Assembly (NCBI RefSeq): GCF_010882125.1
Contig: NZ_JAAGVZ010000015.1
Location: forward strand, 19,308 to 83,307
Length of the DNA: 64,000 bases
Direction of reading: 5' to 3'
Source: Peribacillus alkalitolerans
GTDB taxonomy: Bacteria; Bacillota; Bacilli; Bacillales; DSM-1321
The notes beneath the pieces were generated by a model. The model searched no databases and was not told where the DNA came from. It worked only from the letters and a program-made list of their open reading frames with translations. The position numbers and the translations under genes were made by a program. This document shows, one piece after another, positions 53,110 through 61,945 of this stretch (position 1 is its first letter; each line of letters opens with the position of its first letter).

Positions 53110-55212
53110 ATGGGGAAAAAGCCGTGGAAGGTCATGTCTACCTTGGCGATTGCAGGAAGCTTGTTAATCGCTTCTGGATGTACAGAAAAAAAAGCTGGAT
53201 CTGAATCCAAGATAGAGGATAAAGAAAGTACGGATAAAAAAGCAGTTAGCGATTCAAAAGTCTCTGTTAAAGTAACGGACTACAATTATGATAATGCTGC
53301 TAATATGTTTGCTTACGCCGAGTTTGAACTATCTGGAGAGCCTTTACTTGAAGGGTTAGGTGTGGATCTAGATATTCTAGATCCCAAAAAAGTGGATTCA
53401 CCGGCAAAATTTGATTATACAGCTGGGATAGAGGCTTACGAATATTCCGAGGAAGCCATGTACGAAGTGGTTGAAAAATCGGGATTAGGATTGCATCTCA
53501 TTCATGGTCCTGTTGTCAAACAAATGGCCGATAAATCGGGGAAGGATCCGGCTGAGCAGCTTGGAGAACGATACTATCAGCTAGCTGATGCAGTTGGCTA
53601 TCCACACGAAGAAATTTTCAGGAACATGTTTCCAACCTTAATTGAGTATTCGAAGGGAGATCCTCATTATATTCAAGAAGTAGACACTGCTGAATATGCT
53701 GCTGGTGAAGATGGAGCCTACGTCCCTAACTATCAAGTGAACTTTGAATCGCTTCGCTGGGATCGCGATAAAATGGACAAAATCCTAAATCCAGCTGCAT
53801 ATGGAGCAACTTTCTTAAAACAAACTCTTTGGGCGGGAGACTTTTTAGGCGGTTTCCATACAGTGGATGGAGATGAAGAGCTTGAAGGGGAAACAAAGAA
53901 TGATGATGCTGATCAGAATGTGGCATTAGGAGTGAGCTCTGCAGACGGAATGCAAGGGATGTTTTTAGTAGAAGGTATTTGGAATAAGTTGAATTATATC
54001 CGTGACGGTCTTTTCTATGATTCTACTAATAAAGAATTGACGAGTGCTAATTTTGGGAAGAAGTATGATGCATCTAAAGGCTTTGTGTATTTACCACACC
54101 AAATTGCAGTAGAGGAAGACGGGAACGATCAAGCACCAAAAGCGAAAGCAATTTCTATTAAAGATAGCCGTAGCGTACTTCAGGATCAATGGTTAATGCT
54201 ATGGCCTGCAGCGGAGTTTTACGGAATGACAGATCAACGGAAGATCAACCCAAACGTAAAACCTTCCTTCCAAGCTTTATTTGATGGAAATCCATACCCA
54301 TCGGCTCCTGCTGAAAACGTGGATGAAGATGCTAGCAACGATAAAGTTTCCAATGATCCTTATACAGTTAACCAAGATGTCCTTCTTCATGTCTTTAAAA
54401 ATATCGATGCGATGCACTTTAATAAAGACGAAGGAACATTTGTAACAGAGCATGATGGAGCTAATCAAGGAACTTATGTTGACACGTTCCAAGCAGGATA
54501 TACGATTGAATCCCTACGTATTTTCAAACGTGCCATTGATGGTTTACCAGTTGGGTATGCGAATGGTGAAGCAGCAGAAGGGTTAAATACAACGGAAGGT
54601 AAGCGTGCCTTAGAGCTGATCACCAACCAAGCCGACTTTATCATGAATAAATTAATGATGGAAAATGGCTTAGTCGCAAAAGGCTATACAATCGGTAAGG
54701 GTGCAGATGATCAAGTGACGTTAGATGCACAGCTTGGAGCCATCAGAGGTTTATCTGCGGCATTCTTAGCTACAAAAGATGAAAAATATCGAGAAGCAGC
54801 TCGAAATATATATGTGGCCATGGATGAAAATCTTTGGGACAAAGATGCGAAGGCATACAAAACAGAAGGGGATGCAATGGTTTACAACCCATTCACAGCA
54901 GGTGGCGTGGCGGCTGTATACCGTGTAGCAATCAATAACCTTAGCAATCTATCCAGTGATAAAGAACAACCAGAAGCATTGGAAATAGATACGATTACGA
55001 ACAGATATACAGAGTTCTTTGATACTGTCATTGACGGTCCGTCTCTTGATGAAGGGATGCAGCTAAGTGAATTCTGGGATACGGGTGACTTCTATTATTC
55101 TGACAATCAATCAGGTAACACGGATGAAGACCATGTACCACAGGTTCAAGCTGGTCATGGGGAATTTGGGATTGCTCCTGTTTTAGCCCCAGTTGAGGTA
55201 AAGAAAAAATAA
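53110..55212 (+). CDS. Large Fur-regulated lipoprotein of unknown function
   Basis: 700 residues. Signal peptide and lipobox (LLIASGC, Cys near 22), an acidic Lys/Ser/Asp linker, then a large soluble domain. The C-terminal half contains helix-rich segments (QAGYTIESLRIFKRAIDGLP, AQLGAIRGLSAAFLATKDEK) like an (alpha/alpha)6-toroid of glycosidases or epimerases; I cannot place the family. The ATG at 53110 follows GGGGGAGATAAA; an ATG at 53062 lies in the second Fur box. First gene of a two-gene unit with the di-heme cytochrome 23 bases downstream. Confidence 0.75.
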   Translation: MGKKPWKVMSTLAIAGSLLIASGCTEKKAGSESKIEDKESTDKKAVSDSKVSVKVTDYNYDNAANMFAYAEFELSGEPLLEGLGVDLDILDPKKVDSPAKFDYTAGIEAYEYSEEAMYEVVEKSGLGLHLIHGPVVKQMADKSGKDPAEQLGERYYQLADAVGYPHEEIFRNMFPTLIEYSKGDPHYIQEVDTAEYAAGEDGAYVPNYQVNFESLRWDRDKMDKILNPAAYGATFLKQTLWAGDFLGGFHTVDGDEELEGETKNDDADQNVALGVSSADGMQGMFLVEGIWNKLNYIRDGLFYDSTNKELTSANFGKKYDASKGFVYLPHQIAVEEDGNDQAPKAKAISIKDSRSVLQDQWLMLWPAAEFYGMTDQRKINPNVKPSFQALFDGNPYPSAPAENVDEDASNDKVSNDPYTVNQDVLLHVFKNIDAMHFNKDEGTFVTEHDGANQGTYVDTFQAGYTIESLRIFKRAIDGLPVGYANGEAAEGLNTTEGKRALELITNQADFIMNKLMMENGLVAKGYTIGKGADDQVTLDAQLGAIRGLSAAFLATKDEKYREAARNIYVAMDENLWDKDAKAYKTEGDAMVYNPFTAGGVAAVYRVAINNLSNLSSDKEQPEALEIDTITNRYTEFFDTVIDGPSLDEGMQLSEFWDTGDFYYSDNQSGNTDEDHVPQVQAGHGEFGIAPVLAPVEVKKK

Positions 55213-55235
55213 ACCAATTAGAGAGGCGATTTCTT

Positions 55236-57212
55236 ATGAAAAAATTGGCCCTCTTCCTATTAACGCTCCTTGTATTAGGAGCGTTAACTGCATGTAAGGA
55301 AGAAAAAACTGTTTCTATAGTGAAAACTGGTGAGGATGCTGTCACGAGGGATTATGCAGTCAATAGCAATAATATTGTGATGACACAGGACGGTAACACC
55401 ATCTTTACAGCGAACATGGACGTTCATTCAGTCACTTTTATCGATGCTAAAAAGAACAAAGTGATGACAGAGATTCCAGTAGGCAAAGAACCGAGACAGC
55501 TTACTTTAAGTCCGGATGAAAGGTTTATCTTTGTTACTTGTATGTTTGATAACAAGGTGGACATCATTTCCGTAGAAAAAAAGAAAGTCATTCAATCGAT
55601 TGAGGTTGGGATCGAGCCATACGGGGTAGTGACTAGTCAAGATGGAAAGACACTTTACGTGGCAAATTATCGGTCTAGTACGATCTCAGTTATCGATTTG
55701 AAAAGTTTGAAGGTTGAGAGAGAAATAGCAGTCGATGATCGACCACGTACAATAGCGATGGCTGCTGAGGGAAATAAACTATATGTGCCTCAATATTTAA
55801 CAGGTGATATCAGTGTGATTGATTTGGATTCAAATAAGGTGACTAACGTTATTGAGCTTGCGGATTCTCCTGATCAAAGAGATGCGAAAAAGAGTCAAGG
55901 GATACCGAATACATTAGAGCAATTTGTCATCAGTCCCGATGGTAAAACAGCTTGGATACCCCACCTACTAACAAATATTGATACTCCGATTCATTTTGAA
56001 GAGACGATTTTTCCGGCCATCTCAATTGTAGACTTGCAAAAAGAAGAAGAATTACTTGAAGAACGCAAAGAGCTTTTTAAGGAAATGAACGTAAAGGATA
56101 ACCAAAACCAAACGATGATTGTTGCTAACCCCTATGATGTTGTCTTTCATCCAAATGGAAGTAAAGCCTTTGTCGCGATGTCTGGAAGTGAAGATTTAGT
56201 TGTATTTGACTTAAAACGTGGAGGAAATGCAACGCAAGTCTTAAGAAGGATTGAAGGGGATAACCCAAGAGGAATGGTGATATCTCCAAGCGGTGAAACC
56301 ATTTATACTCATAATGCAATGAGCCATGATTTAGCCAAAATATCAACAGGCGGAGATAATGCCTATGCACGTGCCAAAATGGAAGGGGATAACCTGCCAT
56401 TAATTGAAAAAGATTCTTTGTCCCCATTAGAAAGGGAAGGGAAGACGATCTTTTACAGTGCTAATAGTGAGGAGTTTGAAGCAGGTATTACAGGGAACAA
56501 CTGGATGAGCTGTGCATCGTGCCATGCTGATGGGGATATGAATGGAATGACGTTAACGACCGCGAAAGGGCCTCGAAATATACCGAGCAATGTGGTAACC
56601 ACAAAAACAGGGTTATTTTTGTGGGATGGAAGTCGTGACGATTTCACGGATTATCTTTTAACAGTCCAAGGGGAAATGGGAGGAATGACGGAATATGACC
56701 CTGGAAAACCTCTTCCAAAAGAGGTGGAGCATATGTATGATGCCGTCTTTGCCTTTTTGGATAATCCCAATTCCTTTCCTCCTCCGAAAAGTCCATATCG
56801 AACCGATGAAGGTGAGCTTTCAGCTTCTGCCCGGGAAGGAAAAGAGTTATTTGAAGGAAAAGCGGGGTGTATCTCCTGCCATGGTGGAAAAGAATTTACG
56901 GATAGTGCCAAGGCTATTGGTGATGATGGAAATCTGACGACTGATAACACCCAATTTTTACATGACATTGGAACATCCAATCAAGCAGATCGTTCTTCGA
57001 AAGGCGATGCTCGCGCTGGGATGAAGAACCCGAGGGATAACTCTCACTTTGACACTCCTACGCTACGAGGCGTGTGGGCAACTGCGCCATACTTCCATGA
57101 TGGAAGCGCTAAAACGATTGAAGAGGCGATAACACGGCACCAAAAAGAAACCCAGGGATTGACTCAAGGTGAAATCGCTAAAATTGCTGAATATGTAAGG
57201 TCAATTGAGTAG
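55236..57212 (+). CDS. Lipoprotein fusing a YVTN beta-propeller to a di-heme cytochrome c
   Basis: 658 residues. Lipobox LGALTAC (Cys near 20). Residues about 45-390 form a seven-bladed YVTN/YncE-like propeller (repeats such as TLYVANYRSSTISVIDLKSL and KLYVPQYLTGDISVIDLDSN). Residues about 400-655 contain two heme-c sites, CASCH and CISCH, as in the MauG/cytochrome c peroxidase superfamily (TPTLRGVWATAPYFHDGSA). The protein should face outward on the membrane. Iron-controlled through the upstream Fur boxes. A ferric reductase, peroxidase or copper/iron oxidase role is possible; none is shown. Confidence 0.85.
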   Translation: MKKLALFLLTLLVLGALTACKEEKTVSIVKTGEDAVTRDYAVNSNNIVMTQDGNTIFTANMDVHSVTFIDAKKNKVMTEIPVGKEPRQLTLSPDERFIFVTCMFDNKVDIISVEKKKVIQSIEVGIEPYGVVTSQDGKTLYVANYRSSTISVIDLKSLKVEREIAVDDRPRTIAMAAEGNKLYVPQYLTGDISVIDLDSNKVTNVIELADSPDQRDAKKSQGIPNTLEQFVISPDGKTAWIPHLLTNIDTPIHFEETIFPAISIVDLQKEEELLEERKELFKEMNVKDNQNQTMIVANPYDVVFHPNGSKAFVAMSGSEDLVVFDLKRGGNATQVLRRIEGDNPRGMVISPSGETIYTHNAMSHDLAKISTGGDNAYARAKMEGDNLPLIEKDSLSPLEREGKTIFYSANSEEFEAGITGNNWMSCASCHADGDMNGMTLTTAKGPRNIPSNVVTTKTGLFLWDGSRDDFTDYLLTVQGEMGGMTEYDPGKPLPKEVEHMYDAVFAFLDNPNSFPPPKSPYRTDEGELSASAREGKELFEGKAGCISCHGGKEFTDSAKAIGDDGNLTTDNTQFLHDIGTSNQADRSSKGDARAGMKNPRDNSHFDTPTLRGVWATAPYFHDGSAKTIEEAITRHQKETQGLTQGEIAKIAEYVRSIE

Positions 57213-57253
57213 AAAATTAAAATGTTAGTGCAAATTAAATAGTAATTCCAATT

Positions 57254-57300
57254 AAGAACTCTTGGTGATTGATCAATGCCGCCAATGAGTTCTTTTTTTA
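57254..57300 (+). terminator. Terminator of the Fur-regulated operon
   Basis: AAGAACTC and GAGTTCTT pair, with TTGG/CCAA inside, followed by TTTTT. Confidence 0.8.
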
Positions 57301-57407
57301 CTTATCTCTAATCTGAGCGCTAGTTTTCATTAATAAATGTTACTATGAATGTATAGTAATATAGTGTAAGATTTCGTGAAAATTCCTTAACAGAAAGGAA
57401 AAACTTT

Positions 57408-57932
57408 ATGAATTTTAATTTGAAAGAAGCGATTGAGGTACTGGAGCGGACACCACAAACGCTGAAGAATCTTCTATCTGGTCTGTCTGATAGTTGGTTG
57501 CAATGCAATGAAGGTGAAGGAACTTGGAATGCAGTTGAAGTAATTGGACACCTCATTGAGGGAGAGAAGAATGATTGGATAACAAGGTTAGAAATCATCC
57601 TTAAGGAAGGTGAAAGCAAACCGTTTCCTCCATTTGACCGATATTCTCATCTAAAAGATAGTTCTATAAGTTCGATTGAGCAAAAGTTGCTTGAGTTTAC
57701 AAATCTTCGAGAATTAAATATATCCAAACTTAAGTCTCTTATTGACCCTGAATTGCATCTAGAATTGACAGGCACACATCCAGCTCTTGGTGTCGTGAAG
57801 ATGAGAGAACTGATTTCTACATGGGCTGTTCATGATTTAACCCACATAGCTCAAATCGTGCGAGTAATGGCTGAAAGATACCGCACAGACGTGGGACCAT
57901 GGAAAGAATATTTAGGGATATTAAATAAATAA
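57408..57932 (+). CDS. DinB-family protein
   Basis: 174 residues, four-helix-bundle DinB/YfiT fold. The metal triad is seen in VIGHLIEGE (His about 47) and in [11 protein letters not shown] (two His about 138 and 142). Members are metal-dependent thiol transferases or hydrolases; the substrate here is not known. Start ATG follows AGAAAGGAAAAACTTT. Terminator downstream. Confidence 0.85.
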   Translation: MNFNLKEAIEVLERTPQTLKNLLSGLSDSWLQCNEGEGTWNAVEVIGHLIEGEKNDWITRLEIILKEGESKPFPPFDRYSHLKDSSISSIEQKLLEFTNLRELNISKLKSLIDPELHLELTGTHPALGVVKMRELISTWAVHDLTHIAQIVRVMAERYRTDVGPWKEYLGILNK

Positions 57933-57938
57933 TGAAAT

Positions 57939-57988
57939 AAGGGTCATTCCCCACAGCTAACTGGCTAATGTGAGGAATGGCCCTTTTA
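57939..57988 (+). terminator. Terminator after the DinB gene
   Basis: AAGGGTCATTCC pairs with GGAATGGCCCTT (one G-U), followed by TTATC. Confidence 0.85.
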
Positions 57989-58098
57989 TCTTTTTGAGTT
58001 TTGGCTATCACAGGAGAATATACAAATGAATCTCGGGTATAACACTAAAGACTAAGATTCATCTTGTGCATTCCATGACTGTTAGGAGAGGATAAACA

Positions 58099-58935
58099 AT
58101 GAAATGGAAAGGAAGAAGAACCAGCTCAAACGTTGAGGATAGAAGAGGACGAGGCATGGGAGGAAAAACGATTGTTGGGGGTGGAATCGGCGGTATTATC
58201 ATACTCTTAATTGTTACATTCCTTGGAGGAAATCCTGGAGACTTAGTGAATATGGGGGCAGAAGATCCCGCCCCATATGTAGAAACTGAACAAGATAAAG
58301 AGCGGGCGGAATTTGTCTCCGTCGTACTTGCAGATACTGAGGAAGTTTGGACAAAGGTATTCAAGGAAGAAGGGTTGACATATGAAGAGCCAACTCTCGT
58401 TTTATATTCTGGGAGCGTTGAATCCGCTTGTGGTGTAGCAGGGGCAGCAGTCGGTCCATTTTATTGCCCAGGTGACCAAAAACTTTACATCGATCTAAGT
58501 TTCTATGATGAGCTTCAACAAAAGTTTCAGGCACCTGGCGATTTTGCAATGGCATATGTGGTTGCTCACGAGGTAGGTCACCATGTACAGACCCTTTTGG
58601 GAACCTCGGAGAAACTAGCTCAAAAACGTCAAACATTAAGTGAAACTGAATACAATAAATATCAAGTTCGCTTTGAATTACAGGCTGATTATTTAGCTGG
58701 TGTTTGGGCGCATCATGCCCAGGGCATGGAATTGCTGGAAGAGGGTGACCTTGTGGAAGCAATGAACGCAGCAAGTGCGGTAGGTGACGACACGATCCAA
58801 AAAAGGGCTCAAGGATACGTAGTGCCAGAAAGCTTTACACATGGAACATCAGAGCAAAGGAAGAAATGGTTTTATAAAGGGTTCAAAGCAGGTAATTTAG
58901 AAGAAGGAGATACATTTAATGTAAAGAATCCATAA
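58099..58935 (+). CDS. Neutral zinc metallopeptidase (YpfJ family)
   Basis: 278 residues. One N-terminal membrane helix (about 22-45) after a basic stretch, then the PF04228 domain with zincin motif VAHEVGHHVQTLLG near residue 155 and the downstream QADYLAGVWAHHAQ, a third ligand region. The signature CGVAGAAVGPFYCPGDQKLY is present. Physiological substrate unknown. AGGAGAGGATAAACA precedes the ATG. Confidence 0.9.
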   Translation: MKWKGRRTSSNVEDRRGRGMGGKTIVGGGIGGIIILLIVTFLGGNPGDLVNMGAEDPAPYVETEQDKERAEFVSVVLADTEEVWTKVFKEEGLTYEEPTLVLYSGSVESACGVAGAAVGPFYCPGDQKLYIDLSFYDELQQKFQAPGDFAMAYVVAHEVGHHVQTLLGTSEKLAQKRQTLSETEYNKYQVRFELQADYLAGVWAHHAQGMELLEEGDLVEAMNAASAVGDDTIQKRAQGYVVPESFTHGTSEQRKKWFYKGFKAGNLEEGDTFNVKNP

Positions 58936-58977
58936 CCTTTTTAAAAAAGGAGAGTTACATGCGATTGAAAAAAGTAG

Positions 58978-59022
58978 AAGTCACAACTTGAAGGCATGAG
59001 CCTAACAGGTTGTGACTTTTTT
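58978..59022 (+). terminator. Terminator after the Zn-peptidase gene
   Basis: AAGTCACAAC pairs with GTTGTGACTT, followed by TTTTG. A 10-codon frame with a good site (AAAGGAGAG, ATG at 58959, stop 58989-58991) lies partly in the left arm. Confidence 0.85.
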
Positions 59023-59039
59023 GATTATCTCTATTGATT

Positions 59040-59414
59040 TTATCCCTGCACTTCACTCATTAAAGCATGCGTATTTTCTTCTGAGTCCTTGAAAAACGTC
59101 ATCCATACCTCGGTTTGTCCCATTTTTGTCACGATATGTGGCTCGTCAATGAAGGAGACTTCCTTCGCTAGTAATTCTTTATATTTTTCTTTTATATTCT
59201 CAACTTGAAAATAGAGGACAGAGCTAGCTCGAGCAAACTCTTCTTTCTCAGGAAGGCTCAGCATTAAGCGAATTCCGTTGCAATCAAAGAAAGCCATGCG
59301 ATCTGTGTTGAAAAGAAGTGGCAGCCCTAAATCATCTTTGTAAAACGAGATGGCATTTTCTAAATTTTTTACAGGTACACCTATCTGACCGATTTTTTGA
59401 ATGGTATTGTTCAT
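59040..59414 (-). CDS. VOC-family (glyoxalase/dioxygenase fold) protein
   Basis: 124 residues. Begins IGQIGVPVKNLENAISFYKD, the first beta-alpha-beta unit of vicinal-oxygen-chelate proteins, with NTDRMAFFDCNGIRLML in the second strand pair. Could be a lactoylglutathione-lyase-like or antibiotic-binding protein; I cannot decide. The ATG at 59414 is preferred because AGGAGAGATACC precedes it; the frame to 59513 has no site. Confidence 0.8.
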   Translation of the reverse strand: MNNTIQKIGQIGVPVKNLENAISFYKDDLGLPLLFNTDRMAFFDCNGIRLMLSLPEKEEFARASSVLYFQVENIKEKYKELLAKEVSFIDEPHIVTKMGQTEVWMTFFKDSEENTHALMSEVQG

Positions 59415-59561
59415 TGGTATCTCTCCTATTATTGGGTTTTTATTCTTTTGTGAAAAAACCTTTATCTGCCTTGTATTGGGGAATCCCGTTCGAAAAAGAG
59501 CATAGACCTTCATCTTAATTTTCTGATAAATTAATTATACCTAATAATAGGAGGCACAACG

Positions 59562-60098
59562 ATGAAAAAAATCATATATAGAACGTTAATTAAAGAAGAG
59601 TTGAATGATGATCTCCTAATAAATTTCAACCGATTCCAAGAAACGAATCGAGTTTGGTACAAAGATAATGATCAATATCATATTAAAGAGGACCATTTTG
59701 TAGAGAAATGGGAGGACAATAAAAAGATTCAGGTCATTCAAGCTTTACGAGAATGTATGAAGTCTGGTGGGTTAGTAATGGGAGCTTTCGATAATACTAA
59801 TTTAGTAGGGTTTGCTAACGTGGAAGGGGAACTATTTGGTAGCAGAGAAGAATATCTAGAACTACCCTTTATCCATGTTTCGAACGAACTAAGAGGAAGC
59901 GGGATTGGTAAGAAATTAATCGAATTTTGCTGCGAGGGAGCAAGGAACTTAGGTGCAAAAAAATTATATATTGCTGCACACCCTTCCATAGAAACTCAAC
60001 ATTTTTACAAATCTGTAGGTTGTACATATGCTGTTGAGATTAACGAAAGAATTTTAGCAAAAGAGCCTTTAGATATCCAAATGGAGTTGGTTTTGTAA
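59562..60098 (+). CDS. GNAT-family N-acetyltransferase
   Basis: 178 residues. The acetyl-CoA loop reads ELRGSGIGKKLIEF (about 107-120) after FIHVSNELRG; the end YKSVGCTYAVEINERI is typical. Strong AATAGGAGGCACAACG site before the ATG. It is divergent from the VOC gene and alone. Substrate unknown. Confidence 0.85.
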   Translation: MKKIIYRTLIKEELNDDLLINFNRFQETNRVWYKDNDQYHIKEDHFVEKWEDNKKIQVIQALRECMKSGGLVMGAFDNTNLVGFANVEGELFGSREEYLELPFIHVSNELRGSGIGKKLIEFCCEGARNLGAKKLYIAAHPSIETQHFYKSVGCTYAVEINERILAKEPLDIQMELVL

Positions 60099-60156
60099 AA
60101 AAAGTAGAATGTAGGAAGAGTAAAATGTAATGATGATGAAAAAAGTTTAGGTTAAA

Positions 60157-60194
60157 AAATCCCCCTTTCTTTTAAAAGAAGGAGGATTTTTTGT
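60157..60194. terminator. Bidirectional terminator between GNAT and MBL genes
   Basis: AAAAAATCCCCCTTTCTTTT pairs with AAAAGAAGGAGGATTTTTT; the two genes converge on it. Confidence 0.85.
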
Positions 60195-60206
60195 ATTAGT
60201 GCTTAT

Positions 60207-60992
60207 TTATTCTTTATCAAATCTTCGTTCTTCTCCATAAGCAAGTGTAATCACCTTTGTTCGCTTATAATCTTTCAATAATTCTTCCAATTCCTTGTCT
60301 TTATCAATCATAAACTCTACTACAGGAAAGGCTTGTAGTAATTGCTTTAGTGATTCGGGTGAAGGAGCGGTTTCATTGGTTGGGAAGGTATGACTTGGGA
60401 TAACGTACTCAACATTCAATAAATGTTTAACCGCATAAGCCGCTTCCTTTGGTCCCATTGTAAAATGTCCTGAAGAAGATAAAATAGCAATCTCTGGTTG
60501 GTAAACGTCTTGAATTAATTTCATATCCGGCATTAAGGCAGTATCACCAGAATGATAGAGCGTAAAATCATCTATAAAATCAAAAATATATCCTGCAGCC
60601 TCCCCGGCATAAACAGGGGTACCTTGGGTTTCTCCGTAGGAAGAAGTGTGCTTTGCCTGAACCATTGTTACATTTACATCGTTATATGTAACTGAACCAC
60701 CCAAGTTAATAGGAAGTACGTTTTTGATACCTTGTTGAAGAAGGAGTAGGGCCAATTCATATTGTGCAACAACCATAATGTCAGGTTTATGGTCGACTAA
60801 TTTAGATAACCCACTAGTATGATCAAAATGACCATGGGTTAAAAATACACAATCTATAGATTGAAAGAAATCAGGTTTGTTTAAGTGATCCGGAAATCCT
60901 GGATTCAAATCAAAGAAAGGATCAATAAGATAGTTTTTTCCTGCTTTACTTGTTAAAACATACATTGCATGACCTAATCGTAAAATCTTCAT
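60207..60992 (-). CDS. Metal-dependent MBL-fold hydrolase (UlaG/UPF0173-like)
   Basis: 261 residues. The metal site LTHGHFDHTSGL is near residue 53, with LYHSGDTAL and VIPSHTFPTNE as later ligands. Small N-acyl or lactone hydrolases share this shape; the substrate is unknown. The ATG at 60992 has GGAGGTCAATTG upstream; a TTG just before it is less likely. It is adjacent to, and divergent from, the partition locus. Confidence 0.85.
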   Translation of the reverse strand: MKILRLGHAMYVLTSKAGKNYLIDPFFDLNPGFPDHLNKPDFFQSIDCVFLTHGHFDHTSGLSKLVDHKPDIMVVAQYELALLLLQQGIKNVLPINLGGSVTYNDVNVTMVQAKHTSSYGETQGTPVYAGEAAGYIFDFIDDFTLYHSGDTALMPDMKLIQDVYQPEIAILSSSGHFTMGPKEAAYAVKHLLNVEYVIPSHTFPTNETAPSPESLKQLLQAFPVVEFMIDKDKELEELLKDYKRTKVITLAYGEERRFDKE

Positions 60993-61037
60993 CAATTGAC
61001 CTCCAAAACAATGATAAAAAAACTCTCTAGCATTCTA

Positions 61038-61264
61038 TTTGAATGGATGATAAAAAATGTTTATTTTTTATAAAATTTTAGAAGTCCTTGTTCTGTAATA
61101 TGAAAATCTAACTATGACCATTACCCATTGGATACAAGTAACAACGTCTTTCTGATGTATACATGAAAGTATACAAGAAAACATTTAGTAAACTAGATGT
61201 ATACATTACAGTGTGCAAGTACACAAAAGTGTATGCTTGGTGGTATAGATGCATGTGTACACCT
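61038..61264 (+). repeat. parC: Candidate parC centromere, unit 1
   Basis: Seven GTATAC-like half-sites: 61157 GTATAC, 61169 GTATAC, 61199 GTATAC, 61211 GTGTGC, 61219 GTACAC, 61229 GTGTAT and 61255 GTGTAC. Spacing between starts is 12, 30, 12, 8, 10, 26. A direct repeat with unit 2. The block lies upstream of parM-parR, where type II plasmid systems carry their centromere. Confidence 0.65.
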
Positions 61265-61520
61265 TTTGAATGGATGATAAAAAATGTCTATTTTTATTTG
61301 ATAAAATTTTGGAAATGCTTGTTAGTAATATGAAAATCTAACTATGACATTTACCCACTGGATAATAGTAAGTATTTTTCTAACGAGTAAAAAGTAATGT
61401 CTTTCTTACGTATACATAAAAGTATACAAGAAAACATTTAGTAAACTGGATGTATACATCACAGTGTGCAAGTACACGAAAGCGTATGCTTGTTGGTATA
61501 GAGGCATGTATACACCTTTG
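61265..61520 (+). repeat. parC: Candidate parC centromere, unit 2
   Basis: Begins with the same TTTGAATGGATGATAAAAAA as unit 1, with small insertions on the left. Half-sites at 61410, 61422, 61452, 61464, 61472, 61482 and 61508 keep the spacing 12, 30, 12, 8, 10, 26 exactly; one more GTACAC is at 61528. The preserved spacing between diverged copies suggests selection. Confidence 0.65.
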
Positions 61521-61659
61521 TATCTATGTACACTGTAAAAAGACGATTGTGTTCTTCTTGAACACAACTTATGTATCATTGACGCTCTTAGTAACCTAAG
61601 ATAACCTTCAGTTAAGCTTTTAAAAAGATAAGAAAGTTTAACTTTTAGAAGTTATAGCA

Positions 61660-61908
61660 TTGTCTAGCTTCGACATAAAGGACGTGGCGTTCTTTTCGGC
61701 TAGCGCCCAGTGCGCTTCCTCTCCCCTCCTAACGATAAGTCAACATCGAATCACTAACCGTTCTTCGTGTTGACTAGCTTCCTTTATCTCATTCGGGGGG
61801 AAGTCCAGCCCATCCGTCGCTAAGCACAAAGGAAAGCTTCTGTGACTTAACCTCGCAGGAACAATCTGCTTTTTGATTGTTCCGAGGGCGCTTACGCATT
61901 TCTTTCTT
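61660..61908. repeat. Dispersed Bacillaceae-type intergenic repeat (TGTCTAGCTTC ... GCGCTTACGC)
   Basis: From memory, sequences that start TTGTCTAGCTTC and end GCGCTTNCGCATTTCTT are scattered between genes in several Bacillaceae. This copy contains the hairpins GTCAACATCGAA/TTCGTGTTGAC (about 61738-61773) and GGAACAATC/GATTGTTCC (61858-61883). It stands between the candidate centromere and parM. Confidence 0.5.
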
Positions 61909-61945
61909 ATATAAAAGCAATTAACAAAAAAAGGGGATTGATGTG

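Noticed and set aside
61038..61533. CRISPR array
   Set aside because: Only two long units, with half-sites at irregular but conserved spacing and no equal-length unique spacers; no cas genes.
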